From assembly GCF_014205765.1 (NCBI RefSeq), contig NZ_JACIIZ010000006.1, positions 62,001-126,000 of the forward strand: a stretch of DNA of 64,000 nucleotides, read 5' to 3'. The position numbers and the translations under genes were made by a program. Source of the stretch: Nitrospirillum iridis. GTDB taxonomy: Bacteria > Pseudomonadota > Alphaproteobacteria > Azospirillales > Azospirillaceae. Numbering within the stretch: the first letter of the stretch is position 1; each line of letters opens with the position of its first letter. Below, one piece after another: positions 42,146 to 51,268 of the stretch. The notes under the pieces were generated by a model. That model was not told the DNA's origin, made no database searches, and worked only from the letters and a program-made list of their open reading frames with translations.

Positions 42146-43801
42146 GTGACCTTGATGAAGAAGCATGCCGGCGCGTCGCGCCGGATCGGGCGATGCTGGC
42201 CCGTCGCCATGACGCCCCTGGCCATGACGGCCGTATGCGCCCTGGTGTCATTGGCACCGGCAACCGCCCGGGCTAGCGACGCCGACGAATTGCGCAAGCT
42301 GCGCCAACAGATGCAGGAGGCGCAGGCCCAAATGGCGGCCCAGGGCAAAGCGATGCAGGCCTTGCAGGATCGCCTGAACACCTTGGAAAGCCAGCAGACG
42401 CAAACCGCCAGCCAAACCGCCGCCAGCGGCCAGGCCGCGGCCCAGGCGGCACAACAGGCCCTGACGGCGGCGCAGACCGCCCAGCGCGTGGCGGATGAGG
42501 CGGCCCATCCCAAACTGCCCAAGGACGGCAGCCTGACCTTCTACGGCATCACCCTCTACGGCACGGTGGACATGGGCCTGTCCTACCAGTCGCACGGTGC
42601 GCCGCTGAGCCCGTATTATCCGCCTGGCCTGGATTTCCTGGTCAGCAAGAATGGCAACAAGGGCATCGCCTCGCTGGCGGGCAATGGCCTCAGCCAGTCC
42701 AAGGTGGGGCTCCGGGGGAGCGAGGAGTTCGCCGAAGGCTGGTCGGCCGTGTTCAAGGTGGAGACCGGCTTCAACCCGCAATCAGGCCAACTGGCCGACG
42801 GCCCGCGCTCCATGATCGCCAATAATGGCGTGGCGCTGACCAAGCAGACGGCCAACGGCGATTCCAGCCACGACGGCCAGGCCTTCAACCGCGGCGCCTA
42901 TGTCGGCGTCAGTTCCACGCAGTGGGGCACCCTGACCTTCGGCCGCCAGACCACGCTGATGGCCGACAACGTTCTCAGCTACGATCCCCAGCAGGCCTCC
43001 TACGCCTTCTCGGTCATCGGCTTCTCCGGTCTGACGGGTGGCGGCGGCAGCACCGAGGATTTCCGCCTGGATAATTCGCTGAAATACACGAACAAGCTGG
43101 GACCGTTGCGCGTGGGCGCCATGTACCAGTTCGGCGAGGATAACGGCGGCATGCACGGCAACGCGCTGCAACTGAACGTCGGCACCGACCTCGCCGGCCT
43201 GTCGGTGGACGCCACGTACGCCCAGAAGCAGGACATGGTGTCGGCCGCGTCCCTGTCAGCGGCCCAGGTGACGCAGGCGACGGCGCTGGGCTTCGACCCC
43301 AGTTCCTCCATGGCGGCCACCATCTCCGACAACACCTCCTACGGTCTGATGGCGTCCTACACCATCGACCCGGCGCTGAAGCTGTACGGGGGGTATGAAT
43401 ACATCGACTTCGCCAATCCGTCGGTGCCCTTGCGCGCCGGTTCCATCGACGTCGGCGGCTACACCCTGGCCTTCGTCAACAACAGCGCCTTCGTCCACGA
43501 CAAGATCATCCAGGTGTCATGGACCGGCGCCCGTTACGCCGTGACGCCCAAGGTCGATCTGGCGGCGGCCTTCTACCACTATGATCAGAACAGCTACGGC
43601 GCCAAGAGCTGCTCGGACACCAGCGCCGCCACCTGCTCCGGCACGCTGAACGCCTATTCCCTGGTGGCCGACTACCGCTTCGCCCGCCGCTTCGACGCCT
43701 ATCTGGGCGTCATGTACTCCGAGGTCGCGGGTGGGCTGGCGGCAGGCTATCTGCACGCCGACAACATCTCGCCCACCACGGGCGTGCGGTTCAATTTCTA
43801 A
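42146..43801 (+). CDS. Gram-negative porin with N-terminal coiled coil
   Basis: A 551-residue outer-membrane porin. The signal peptide ends near ARASDADE, followed by a Gln/Ala-rich coiled coil (about 45-110; Leu- and Gln-spaced heptads) and then a 16-18 strand barrel with GSLTFYGITLYGTVDMGLSY, SKVGLRGSEEFAEGWSAVFKVETGF and a terminal Phe after GVRFNF. The coiled coil probably reaches peptidoglycan or trimerises. GGGGAGGG precedes the GTG start; an ATG nine bases on is possible. Placed between the sensor-kinase pair and the urt operon, it is a good candidate target of that pair and an outer-membrane port for the same solute. Confidence 0.85.
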   Translation: MTLMKKHAGASRRIGRCWPVAMTPLAMTAVCALVSLAPATARASDADELRKLRQQMQEAQAQMAAQGKAMQALQDRLNTLESQQTQTASQTAASGQAAAQAAQQALTAAQTAQRVADEAAHPKLPKDGSLTFYGITLYGTVDMGLSYQSHGAPLSPYYPPGLDFLVSKNGNKGIASLAGNGLSQSKVGLRGSEEFAEGWSAVFKVETGFNPQSGQLADGPRSMIANNGVALTKQTANGDSSHDGQAFNRGAYVGVSSTQWGTLTFGRQTTLMADNVLSYDPQQASYAFSVIGFSGLTGGGGSTEDFRLDNSLKYTNKLGPLRVGAMYQFGEDNGGMHGNALQLNVGTDLAGLSVDATYAQKQDMVSAASLSAAQVTQATALGFDPSSSMAATISDNTSYGLMASYTIDPALKLYGGYEYIDFANPSVPLRAGSIDVGGYTLAFVNNSAFVHDKIIQVSWTGARYAVTPKVDLAAAFYHYDQNSYGAKSCSDTSAATCSGTLNAYSLVADYRFARRFDAYLGVMYSEVAGGLAAGYLHADNISPTTGVRFNF

Positions 43802-43804
43802 AGC

Positions 43805-45052
43805 TCACGCCAGGGGCGGGTCCGCCGGCAGTTTCGGGCGATTGAGATGGGGGCTGGGCAGCGGGACCCAGGCGTCCGCCGCCGGGTGCGGCAAATGCCG
43901 CAGCCGGCAGGACGCCTCCCGAACCTGGCTGACATAGGCCACCAGCACGCCGGGCTTCACCGCCGGATCGAAGGTGGCGCCCACGGGGACGGTGGCGTCC
44001 ATGCAGCCGTGCGGGGCGGTGTTGATAGTCAGCACGTCCGGCCGCGCCACCATCAGCAGGACTTGGCTGGCGATCAGCGCCGCCAGCCAACCCGTCGGAA
44101 CCTCCAGCGTCGCCAACAGGACGGCGACGGCCAGCAGCGACGGAATCTGATATCCGACCTCAGCCGGCAGATAGGCGAACATCAGGGTGCTGTACCCCAG
44201 GACGCCCAACGCCCCGGCCACCACCAGCCGCCGTTCCGCCGACAGGCCCTGCCAGGCGGCACGATCCCGCGCCAAGCGCCATAGGCGGGGTCCCAGCGCC
44301 AAAACCAGGATCACCGCCCCGACATTGCCGTACAGGCCCGGTGTCTTCCACAGGAAGCGGACGACATGGGCCAACGGGAAGTTGTTGGACGGTCCGGTGT
44401 GGTACAGGAAGTTCGTCGTGACCCGCGCGTTGATCAATGCCGGCAGATAGAACAGGCCGGAAACCAGGCAGAATCCCACCACCCGTTCCATCCGGTCGCG
44501 CCGCCGCCCGGGTGGCGCCATCATCCAGGCGGCGACCAGCACGCCCAGGCCCAAGGGGCCATAGACGATACGGCTGCCAGTGGCGAAGGCCAGGGCCAGC
44601 ATCGCCGCCGTGGCCCATTGCCGGCTCAGCAACCACATGCCCAGGACGAAGAAGAAGGCGCCGTAGACATAGTCGAGTGAGGTGCTGCCGGCGATGGCCC
44701 AATGCGGGTTGGCCATGACGAACAGGGTGGCCGGCAAGGCACCCGGCAGCTTCAGCCGCCGCAGGCCATCATAACCCAAGGCCAGCGTCGCCAGGGCCAA
44801 CAGGACCGAGAGGGTGTTGGACGCCAGCGATCCCCCCCGTGACGCCAGCCAGCCGATGGCCAGCTCCGGCACGGGATAGCCCTGCCCCCTTGAAGGAACA
44901 TAGACACCCACGTCGACCATATGCTGCCAGGTGCGCAGGATGGCGTAGGTGTCGGAATTCTGACCATACCCCAGGGTCGCCAGCCAGCCGTACAGGCCCA
45001 CCAGCGCCGCGGCGCACATCAAGTAGGGAACACGCTGGATGGTGGAGGGCAT
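43805..45052 (-). CDS. polytopic membrane protein resembling GT-C glycosyltransferases
   Basis: A 415-residue integral membrane protein with about 10 helices. The first loop after helix 1 contains an Asp (GYGQNSDTYAILRTW) in the position where GT-C glycosyltransferases of the ArnT/mannosyltransferase type place their catalytic acid. An Arg-rich loop and Pro-rich C-terminal tail follow. Such enzymes transfer sugars from lipid carriers at the periplasmic face. Similarity is weak and general; it may also be an unrelated polytopic protein. It is convergent with the porin, with a 3-bp gap. Confidence 0.5.
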   Translation of the reverse strand: MPSTIQRVPYLMCAAALVGLYGWLATLGYGQNSDTYAILRTWQHMVDVGVYVPSRGQGYPVPELAIGWLASRGGSLASNTLSVLLALATLALGYDGLRRLKLPGALPATLFVMANPHWAIAGSTSLDYVYGAFFFVLGMWLLSRQWATAAMLALAFATGSRIVYGPLGLGVLVAAWMMAPPGRRRDRMERVVGFCLVSGLFYLPALINARVTTNFLYHTGPSNNFPLAHVVRFLWKTPGLYGNVGAVILVLALGPRLWRLARDRAAWQGLSAERRLVVAGALGVLGYSTLMFAYLPAEVGYQIPSLLAVAVLLATLEVPTGWLAALIASQVLLMVARPDVLTINTAPHGCMDATVPVGATFDPAVKPGVLVAYVSQVREASCRLRHLPHPAADAWVPLPSPHLNRPKLPADPPLA

Positions 45053-45145
45053 TAGCGACGCTGGACATTGGCGGAGACGGATGGGCGATTATTACCAAAG
45101 CGATATGCGCGGCACCAGCCCAGCCCCGCCCGTGGCCGGGGCGCG

Positions 45146-45874
45146 TTAAATATTCACCAGGTGCGCCACCTCCGCCGCCGTCTCCTCCCGCGTGCTGCCC
45201 GCACGGATGATGCGGCCGCGCTGCATGACGCGGTAGCTGTCGGCGAAGGACCAGGCGAAGTCCAGATACTGCTCCACAATCAGGACGGTGACGCCCAGTT
45301 CGGCGCGGACACGGCGCAGCGCGTCCTCGATCTGCTGCACGACGGAGGGCTGGATGCCTTCCGTCGGTTCGTCCAGCAGCAGCAGGCTGGACTGTCCCGC
45401 CAACGCCCGGCCGATGGCCAACTGCTGCTGCTCGCCACCACTCAGAACGCCGCCCTTGCGATTGCTGATCTGGGCCAGCTTGGGGAACAGGTCGAAGATA
45501 TGATCGGGGATGCCAGCCTTGATGGCGCCGGCGCCGCCGGCCCGACCGGCCAGGGCGGATAGGCCGGTCTCAAGGTTCTCCCGCACCGTCAGGTGGGGGA
45601 AGATGTGGCGGCCCTGGGGGACGAAGCCGATGCCGGCGCGGGCGCGCTGGTGCGGGCCCAGGGCGCTGACGTCGCGGCCCTGGAAGGTCATGCGGCCGGC
45701 GGTCAGGCGCTGCGCGCCGATGATGGTCTTCAGCAGCGTGGTCTTGCCCACGCCGTTGCGGCCGATCAAGGCCACGGCGCTGCCGGCCGGCACATCCAGG
45801 TCGATGTCCCACAGCACCTGGCTCTGGCCATAGGATGTCGCGACACCGTCCAGTTTCAGCAGGGGTTCAGCCAT
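45146..45874 (-). CDS. urtE: urea/amide ABC transporter ATPase UrtE
   Basis: A 242-residue ABC ATPase of the branched-chain/urea group. Walker A GRNGVGKTT (38-46), LSGGEQQQLAIGRAL signature and Walker B LLLLDEPTEGI are intact, and the short C-terminus lacks extra domains, as expected for LivF/UrtE. The ATG at 45874 overlaps the urtD stop by eight bases. It powers urea uptake with UrtD. Confidence 0.9.
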   Translation of the reverse strand: MAEPLLKLDGVATSYGQSQVLWDIDLDVPAGSAVALIGRNGVGKTTLLKTIIGAQRLTAGRMTFQGRDVSALGPHQRARAGIGFVPQGRHIFPHLTVRENLETGLSALAGRAGGAGAIKAGIPDHIFDLFPKLAQISNRKGGVLSGGEQQQLAIGRALAGQSSLLLLDEPTEGIQPSVVQQIEDALRRVRAELGVTVLIVEQYLDFAWSFADSYRVMQRGRIIRAGSTREETAAEVAHLVNI

Positions 45875-46670
45875 GCTTCTCCTCCTTCGTCCGGCCCAGA
45901 TAGACGGCGGCGACGTCCGCGTCCTCACGGATGGCGGCCACGCTGCCCTCCTTCAGGAACTGGCCCTGGTGCATGACGGTGACGCGGGCGTCCAGCTGTT
46001 CCAGGAAGCTCATGTCATGGTCGATGACCAGCACCGTGTGCTGCCCCACCAGGCGGCGGATCAGGGCCGCCGTCTGGCTGGTTTCCGCCGGGCCCATGCC
46101 GGCGGTGGGCTCGTCCAGCAGCAGCAGGTCGGCGCGGGTCGCCACCACCATGCCGATCTCCAGCCACTGCTTCTCGCCATGGGCCAATTGGCCGGCGGGG
46201 ATGTGGGCACGATCCGCCAGGCCGATGGTCTCCAGGATGTCGGCCACGCGAGCCTTTTCCTCGGCATCGACGCCTTGCCGGAAGGAACACCACCAGCGCC
46301 GGTCGCGCCTGGCCGCGATCATCAGGTTGTCCACCACCGACAGGCCGGACAGCACACCCGGCGTCTGGAACTTGCGGCAGATGCCCCGGCGCACGATCTC
46401 ATGCTCCGGCAAATGGGTGATGTCCTGGCCCTTGAAGATCACCCGGCCGCTGGTGGCCCGCACCCGGCCGATGATGGTGTCGCACAGGGTGGACTTGCCC
46501 GCGCCGTTGGGGCCGATGAGGACGCGCAAGGTGCCCCGGTCCAGGGTCAGGCTGAAGCCGTTGAGGGCCTTGAAGCCGTCGAAATCCACCGTCACCCCAT
46601 CCACCGCCAACAGCAGGTTGGTGACGGGATCGATGGTGCCGATGTGGGAAGCGGGCGCCGTCGCATTCAT
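45867..46670 (-). CDS. urtD: urea/amide ABC transporter ATPase UrtD
   Basis: A 267-residue ABC ATPase of the LivG/UrtD type: Walker A GPNGAGKST, the segment GICRKFQTPGVLSGLSVVDN typical of UrtD, signature LAHGEKQWLEIGM, and Walker B LLLLDEPTAGMGP. The ATG at 46670 overlaps the urtC stop by four bases (ATGA). It pairs with UrtE to power the UrtBC channel. Confidence 0.9.
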   Translation of the reverse strand: MNATAPASHIGTIDPVTNLLLAVDGVTVDFDGFKALNGFSLTLDRGTLRVLIGPNGAGKSTLCDTIIGRVRATSGRVIFKGQDITHLPEHEIVRRGICRKFQTPGVLSGLSVVDNLMIAARRDRRWWCSFRQGVDAEEKARVADILETIGLADRAHIPAGQLAHGEKQWLEIGMVVATRADLLLLDEPTAGMGPAETSQTAALIRRLVGQHTVLVIDHDMSFLEQLDARVTVMHQGQFLKEGSVAAIREDADVAAVYLGRTKEEKHG

Positions 46671-47800
46671 TTCGATCTCCCAACGATGATGGATTTCAGG
46701 CGCTTCGCCCAAGATGTGTCGGCCACATCGCCCACCAGGCCGGCGAAGCCGCCGGGCAGCAGGGTCACCACCAGCACGAACACCAAGCCCAGCGCATAGA
46801 GCCACAGGTCCGGGAAGGCGCTGCTGACCCCGTCCTTGGCCAGGTTGACGGCCAGGGTGCCGGCGATGGCGCCGGCCAGGCTGTTGCGGCCACCCACCGC
46901 CACCCAGATCACCATCTCGATGGACGGCACCACGCCCACCAGGGCCGGCGACACCACGCCGGCATGCAGGGTGAACAGGGCGCCGGCCAAGCCCGCCAGC
47001 ACGGCGCCGATGGTGAAGGCCACCACCTTGAACGGGGTGGGGTCGTAGCCCAGAAAGCGGATGCGGTTCTCGCCATCGCGGATGGCGCGCAGCAGCATGC
47101 CATAGCGGGAATTCATCAGCAGACGCAGCCCCAGGAAGGCGCCCGCCACCAGGGCCAGCGTCAGCCAGTAGAGACCATGGGCGGCGGCCGTCGACCCCAG
47201 GTCCACCCCCATCAGGGTTTGGAAGTCCGTCAGGCCATTGAAACCGCCGGTGGACGGCTGCTGGCTGACCAGCAAGGTGGCGAAGGCCAGGGCCAGCGCC
47301 TGTGTGATGAGAGCGAAATAGACGCCGCCAACCCGCCGCCGGAACACCGCCCAGGAGAACAGGGCCGCCAGCACGCCCGGCACCAGCATCACGCCCAGGA
47401 TGGCGACCAGGGGGCTCTTGAACGGCACCCACCACCAGGGCAGGGCATCCAGGCCGCTCCACACCATGAAATCCGGCAACTCCCCCTCGCCCAGCGCCGC
47501 CAGCTTCATGTGCATGGCGATGGCGTAACCGCCGAGGCCGAAGAACACACCCTGGCCCAGGCTGAGCACCCCGCCCTGCCCCCAGACCAGCACCAGGCCC
47601 ATGGCCAGCAGCCCCATGGCCAGGAAACGGGCCAGCAGATTCAGCTCATAGGCCGAGACCAGCCAGGGCGCCAGCGCCGCCACGGCCACCAGGGCCAGCG
47701 ACAGGGCAACCGGACGGCTGAAGCGCGGGCCCGCCATCGGGCCAGACAGAGGCGCCCCAGTCAGGGGGGTGGGGGTGTCCCTATGGATGCTCATGTCCAT
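46667..47800 (-). CDS. urtC: urea/amide ABC transporter permease UrtC
   Basis: A 377-residue inner-membrane permease with about ten helices. MGLVLVWGQGGVLSLGQGVF and GGVYFALITQALALAFATLL are family signatures, and ENRIRFLGYDPTPFK forms the coupling-helix region. AAGGAGG precedes the ATG at 47800. It forms the channel with UrtB. Confidence 0.9.
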   Translation of the reverse strand: MDMSIHRDTPTPLTGAPLSGPMAGPRFSRPVALSLALVAVAALAPWLVSAYELNLLARFLAMGLLAMGLVLVWGQGGVLSLGQGVFFGLGGYAIAMHMKLAALGEGELPDFMVWSGLDALPWWWVPFKSPLVAILGVMLVPGVLAALFSWAVFRRRVGGVYFALITQALALAFATLLVSQQPSTGGFNGLTDFQTLMGVDLGSTAAAHGLYWLTLALVAGAFLGLRLLMNSRYGMLLRAIRDGENRIRFLGYDPTPFKVVAFTIGAVLAGLAGALFTLHAGVVSPALVGVVPSIEMVIWVAVGGRNSLAGAIAGTLAVNLAKDGVSSAFPDLWLYALGLVFVLVVTLLPGGFAGLVGDVADTSWAKRLKSIIVGRSK

Positions 47801-47822
47801 GCCGTCCTCCTTCATCTGATCC

Positions 47823-48731
47823 TCACGCGTCCAGCGCGCGGGAACGCACGGCCACGACACCCTGGGGACGGAACTGGATGAACCCGATGACGAACAGCAG
47901 CAGCAGCACTTGCGTCAGGCTGACATCCACCAGGATCTGCACCAGCGCCGAGAACAGCCCCACGATGAGGGAGGCGATGGCCGTGCCCTTCAGGCTGCCC
48001 AGGCCACCCAGCACCACCACCAGGAAGGCCGGCACGACATAGCTCTGCCCGACATTGGGGGTGACCGGGCCCAGCAGCGCCAGCACCACCCCGGCGAGGC
48101 CGGCGATGCCGGTGCCCAGGCAGAAGACCGACAGGTCCACCGCCCGCACATTGATGCCCGTGGCCGCCGCCATGCCCCGGTCCTGATTGACAGCCCGGAC
48201 CAGCAGGCCGATGCGCGTGCGCGCCAGCAGCAGGCTCAAGGCCCCCATGACGGCGAAGGCCACGGCCAGGATGAACAGGCGGGTGGCGGGGATGGTCAGC
48301 CCCTCCAGAAAGCCGGACGGCACCGTATAGGCGTGGTTGAGCCATTGCGGCGCCCGCACGTCCACGCCGATGGCGCCGAAGAGGTTGCGCGCCGCCTGTT
48401 GCAGGATGAGGCTGACGCCCCAGGTGGCCAACAGCGTGTCCAGCGGGCGGGCGGACAGGCGCTTGATCAGCGTCGCCTCCAGCACCGCCCCCACGGCGGC
48501 CGCACCCAGGAAGGCCACCGGCATGGCCGCCAGGATACCCAGCGGCCCCGGCACCACCTGCAAGGTCAGGTAGGCCAGGTAGCCGCCCAGCATCAGCATC
48601 TCACCATGGGCCATGTTGATGACGCGCATGAGGCCGAAGCTGAGCGCCAAGCCCAGCGCCGCCAGCACGTAGAGCGAGGCGACACTGAACCCGTTGAAGA
48701 TCTGGCCAGCAATTAGAGGCCATTCACCCAT
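47823..48731 (-). CDS. urtB: urea/amide ABC transporter permease UrtB
   Basis: A 302-residue inner-membrane permease. The motif LSFGLMRVINMAHGEMLMLGGYLAYL, typical of LivH/UrtB, lies near the N-terminus; LVRAVNQDRGMAAATGINVR is the coupling region. The ATG at 48731 with AGGGGA upstream is preferred over a much longer upstream reading. It is separated from urtA by 172 bp containing two strong hairpins. Confidence 0.9.
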   Translation of the reverse strand: MGEWPLIAGQIFNGFSVASLYVLAALGLALSFGLMRVINMAHGEMLMLGGYLAYLTLQVVPGPLGILAAMPVAFLGAAAVGAVLEATLIKRLSARPLDTLLATWGVSLILQQAARNLFGAIGVDVRAPQWLNHAYTVPSGFLEGLTIPATRLFILAVAFAVMGALSLLLARTRIGLLVRAVNQDRGMAAATGINVRAVDLSVFCLGTGIAGLAGVVLALLGPVTPNVGQSYVVPAFLVVVLGGLGSLKGTAIASLIVGLFSALVQILVDVSLTQVLLLLFVIGFIQFRPQGVVAVRSRALDA

Positions 48732-48749
48732 GACGTTGTCCCCTTGTGT

Positions 48750-48780
48750 CAACCACCTGAGGCCTTGCCTAAGGTGGTTG
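48750..48780 (-). terminator. hairpin upstream of urtB
   Basis: A stem of 14 pairs with one mismatch (CAACCACCTGAGGC pairing with GCCTAAGGTGGTTG) and a 3-base loop, just ahead of the urtB ribosome site. It could act as an attenuator or a processing/stability signal between urtA and urtB. Confidence 0.65.
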
Positions 48781-48868
48781 TAGGACGCGACCGCGTCCGC
48801 CGGAGCGAGCACCGCAGGGCGCAGCGAAGAAGCTAAGCCGCCGGATGGCGGCGCCCGGCGATTGAGGG

Positions 48869-48896
48869 GGCTGTTGATCGTCATCGATCAACAGCC
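48869..48896 (-). terminator. hairpin directly after urtA
   Basis: A perfect 12-bp stem, GGCTGTTGATCG / CGATCAACAGCC, with a 4-base loop, seven bases after the urtA stop codon. It probably protects the urtA message or partly ends transcription, so that more binding protein is made than membrane subunits. Confidence 0.7.
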
Positions 48897-48903
48897 ACAG
48901 GTA

Positions 48904-50106
48904 TCAAGAGGCCGGGCACTTCTTGCCCGGGAAGACCAGCGGATCGTAGGGGTCAGGGTCGATGGTGCCCTTGGACTGCCAGATGATCTTGAACTGGCCG
49001 GTGGGGTCCAACTGGCCGATGTAGCCTGTCTGCACGAGGCTTTGGTTGGCGGCGAACTTAACCTTGCCCATGGCGGTGTCGAGGTAGTCCAGCGTCACCG
49101 CCGCCGCCCGCACCTTCTCCGGATCAAAGCTGCCGGCCTTCTCTACCGCCGCCTTCCAGGCATAGACGTCGACATAGCCGTGGACCATGGGGTCGGTGAC
49201 GGCGGCACCGGCGCCGAACTTGGCCTGGTAGGCCGCGACGAACTTCTTGTTAGCGGGGGTGTCCAGGCTCTGGAAATAGTTCCAGGCGGCGAAGCTGCCT
49301 TCCACCAGGCTGGGGCCCATGGCCACGGCCTCCTGCTCGCCGATGCTGAAGGACATGACCGGCAGCTTGGCCGACGGCAGGCCGGCAGCCGCCATCTGCT
49401 TGAAAAAGCTGACGTTGCTGTCGCCGTTCAGGGTGCTGAAGATGATGTCGGGTTTCGCCGCCTGCACCTTGGCGATGACGGCGCTGAAATCGGTGCCGCC
49501 CAGGGGCACATATTCCTCCCCCGCGACCTTCAGCTTGGAGGATTCGATATGCTTCTTCAGAATCAGGTTGGCGGTGCGGGGGAAGACATAGTCGGAGCCA
49601 ATGAGGAAGTAGCTCTTGTAGCCCTTCTCCACCGCCCATTGCAGGGCCGGCAGGATCTGCTGGTTGGGCTGGGCGCCGGAATACATGATGTTGGGCGAGC
49701 ACTCGTTGCCCTCGAACTGCACCGGGTACCACAGCAGGCTTTTCAGCTTCTGGAACACCGGCAGCATGGCCTTGCGGCTGGCGGAGGTCCATCCGCCGAA
49801 GACGGTGACCACCCCGCCGTCCTGCACCAGCTTGGTCGCCTTCTGGGCGAAGATGGCGGGGTCGGAGGCGCCGTCCTCCACCACCGGCTCGATCTTTTTG
49901 CCCAGCACGCCGCCGCCGGCGTTGATCTCGTCGATGGCCAGGATCTCGGCGTTCTTCACCGTAACCTCGCTGATGGCCATGGTGCCGGTCAGCGATTGCA
50001 GCACACCCACCTTCACCGCGTCCGCCGCCTGGGCCACCGGTGCCGACAGGCTGGTCGCCGCCAGCAACAGGGCCACCAGGCCGACCGGCTTGTACATCCC
50101 CCTCAT
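48904..50106 (-). CDS. urtA: urea/amide ABC transporter substrate-binding protein UrtA
   Basis: A 400-residue periplasmic binding protein. The signal peptide ends near AQA/ADAV. Then VGVLQSLTGTMAISEVTVKN, VTVFGGWTSASRKAMLPVF, WYPVQFEGNECSPNIMYSGA and STLNGDSNVSFFKQM, all diagnostic of the UrtA/FmdD branch of type-I periplasmic binding proteins. The substrate is urea or a short-chain amide. AAGGGG before the ATG at 50106 decides the start. It is first in the urtABCDE operon, with no urease genes in the window. Confidence 0.9.
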   Translation of the reverse strand: MRGMYKPVGLVALLLAATSLSAPVAQAADAVKVGVLQSLTGTMAISEVTVKNAEILAIDEINAGGGVLGKKIEPVVEDGASDPAIFAQKATKLVQDGGVVTVFGGWTSASRKAMLPVFQKLKSLLWYPVQFEGNECSPNIMYSGAQPNQQILPALQWAVEKGYKSYFLIGSDYVFPRTANLILKKHIESSKLKVAGEEYVPLGGTDFSAVIAKVQAAKPDIIFSTLNGDSNVSFFKQMAAAGLPSAKLPVMSFSIGEQEAVAMGPSLVEGSFAAWNYFQSLDTPANKKFVAAYQAKFGAGAAVTDPMVHGYVDVYAWKAAVEKAGSFDPEKVRAAAVTLDYLDTAMGKVKFAANQSLVQTGYIGQLDPTGQFKIIWQSKGTIDPDPYDPLVFPGKKCPAS

Positions 50107-50223
50107 CACCATCCCCTTCCCGTTCGCTTGGTCCTCCGCCGCTTCGGGCGCGGCGATCACGGGGCAAAGGCTAGGGCGGGTCCGGAGAACCGGGTATGGG
50201 GTGTTTGACGTAGGGGGGGATGG

Positions 50224-50258
50224 GTCGCGGGCGGCACGGGGGTGGCGCCGCCCGCGAC
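50224..50258. terminator. strong GC hairpin between the small exported-protein gene and urtA
   Basis: GTCGCGGGCGGC / GCCGCCCGCGAC, a perfect 12-bp stem with an 11-base loop, eight bases after the stop codon of the preceding minus-strand gene. It isolates the urt operon from upstream transcription. Confidence 0.65.
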
Positions 50259-50266
50259 CTCAAGCC

Positions 50267-50755
50267 TCAGTACCGCTCATCGATCCGCTTGTCGGTGATG
50301 GCGTGTTCCACGGCGTGTCGCGCCTCCTCCAGGTGGTGGAAGGCGGCGTTGCGCCAACGGGCGGCATCGGGATTGTCTTCCTCTGACCGCAGATCGCGCT
50401 CGGCGGACCCGATCAACTCCAGCGCCTTGGTCAGGCGGCCGCGATGGTCCATGTGGGCGTCGATGGGCGGGTTCCAGTTGGGATCCTTGCCGTCGTCATA
50501 ACTGGCGTGGCGGATTTCGCCGATGGCACCGTTGACATGGTCGATGGCGGCGAATTGGTCGCGCACCACGTTGTATTCCGCCGGCCGATCCAACATGGCA
50601 CGCGCCAACCTCAGATCCGACAGGGCATGCAGATAGGCCGGATGAACCGGCTGCGCATGCGCCGGACCGGGCACGCCGGCGCACGCCGACGCGGCCAACA
50701 TGACCAGGGCGGCACCCAAGCCCCTCATCTGCTTCATCTTGGTATGCTTCATCAT
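50267..50755 (-). CDS. small exported helical protein of unknown function
   Basis: A 162-residue protein with a signal peptide (cleaved near AHA/QPV, or as a lipoprotein at SAC). The mature part is helical and charged: HPAYLHALSDLRLARAML, IDHVNGAIGEIRHASYDDGK, and EEDNPDAARWRNAAFHHLEEA. I recognise the pattern from uncharacterised secreted bacterial proteins but can give no function. AGGAG precedes the ATG at 50755, with a second ATG next to it. A strong hairpin follows the gene. Confidence 0.65.
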   Translation of the reverse strand: MMKHTKMKQMRGLGAALVMLAASACAGVPGPAHAQPVHPAYLHALSDLRLARAMLDRPAEYNVVRDQFAAIDHVNGAIGEIRHASYDDGKDPNWNPPIDAHMDHRGRLTKALELIGSAERDLRSEEDNPDAARWRNAAFHHLEEARHAVEHAITDKRIDERY

Positions 50756-51079
50756 TCGTCTTCTCCTTCCTTCCGGACGGTGGTTCACCCGTCCCTCTAC
50801 CCGCCCAAGGTCAGGGCGGATTGGAGCCGAAATGGGGCGCCCCGGCGGCAGGTCCACGGCGGCGCCCGCGCCAAAACGGCGCACCCGAAAGGGGCGCACC
50901 CGTTCAGCCAATACCGGCGCGCACCTCTCAAATCATTGATGGTATTCAGCGATTTTCCGGCGTCATAGGCCGCCACGCCTTTTTGGATAGGCCTTTGGAG
51001 GGCGACGGTTCGCCATTTTCCTGCCGTATCACCAGGAGAAAACTGCTCCACGACCTGATCGAAAAGGGGTGTGAGAACC
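50756..51079. other. intergenic region, exported-protein gene / sulfotransferase unit
   Basis: About 320 bases between divergent transcription units. I see no convincing gene, promoter or palindrome. A long open frame runs through it into the sulfotransferase but lacks a start or family match. Confidence 0.35.
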
Positions 51080-51268
51080 ATGGAAAGCACGGTTCTACTT
51101 GGTGGCCTGTCAGGGATATTGAGCGCTTACAGTCTATCCCAAGGTCAATTGGGCTGGCCCATGCTGCTGGCATTGAAACAGAAGCTGGACAGGGGCGCCC
51201 TTTCGAACGGCACCGTCCTCGGCAAGGCCAACGCCTTCCGCGAAACACGCGCCGGTGCGCCGTCATGA
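51080..51268 (+). CDS. possible small protein coupled to the sulfotransferase
   Basis: A 62-residue frame (MESTVLLGGLSGILSAYSLS...) whose TGA overlaps the sulfotransferase ATG as ATGA, a usual coupling arrangement. AAGGGG lies about ten bases upstream, and a GTG at 51071 is an alternative start. The first half is mildly hydrophobic. I know no homologue; it may be a leader whose translation loads ribosomes onto the next gene, which otherwise has no good ribosome site. Confidence 0.35.
   Translation: MESTVLLGGLSGILSAYSLSQGQLGWPMLLALKQKLDRGALSNGTVLGKANAFRETRAGAPS

Noticed and set aside
50107-50260. Search for a sigma-54 promoter ahead of urtA
   Set aside because: No GG-N10-GC arrangement with the TGGCAC/TTGC context found on the minus strand, so nitrogen control by NtrC is not supported by sequence here.
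50821-51264. Upstream extension of the sulfotransferase frame by about 148 codons
   Set aside because: The added part is Arg/Pro-rich without family similarity, and the PAPS domain begins well after 51265.
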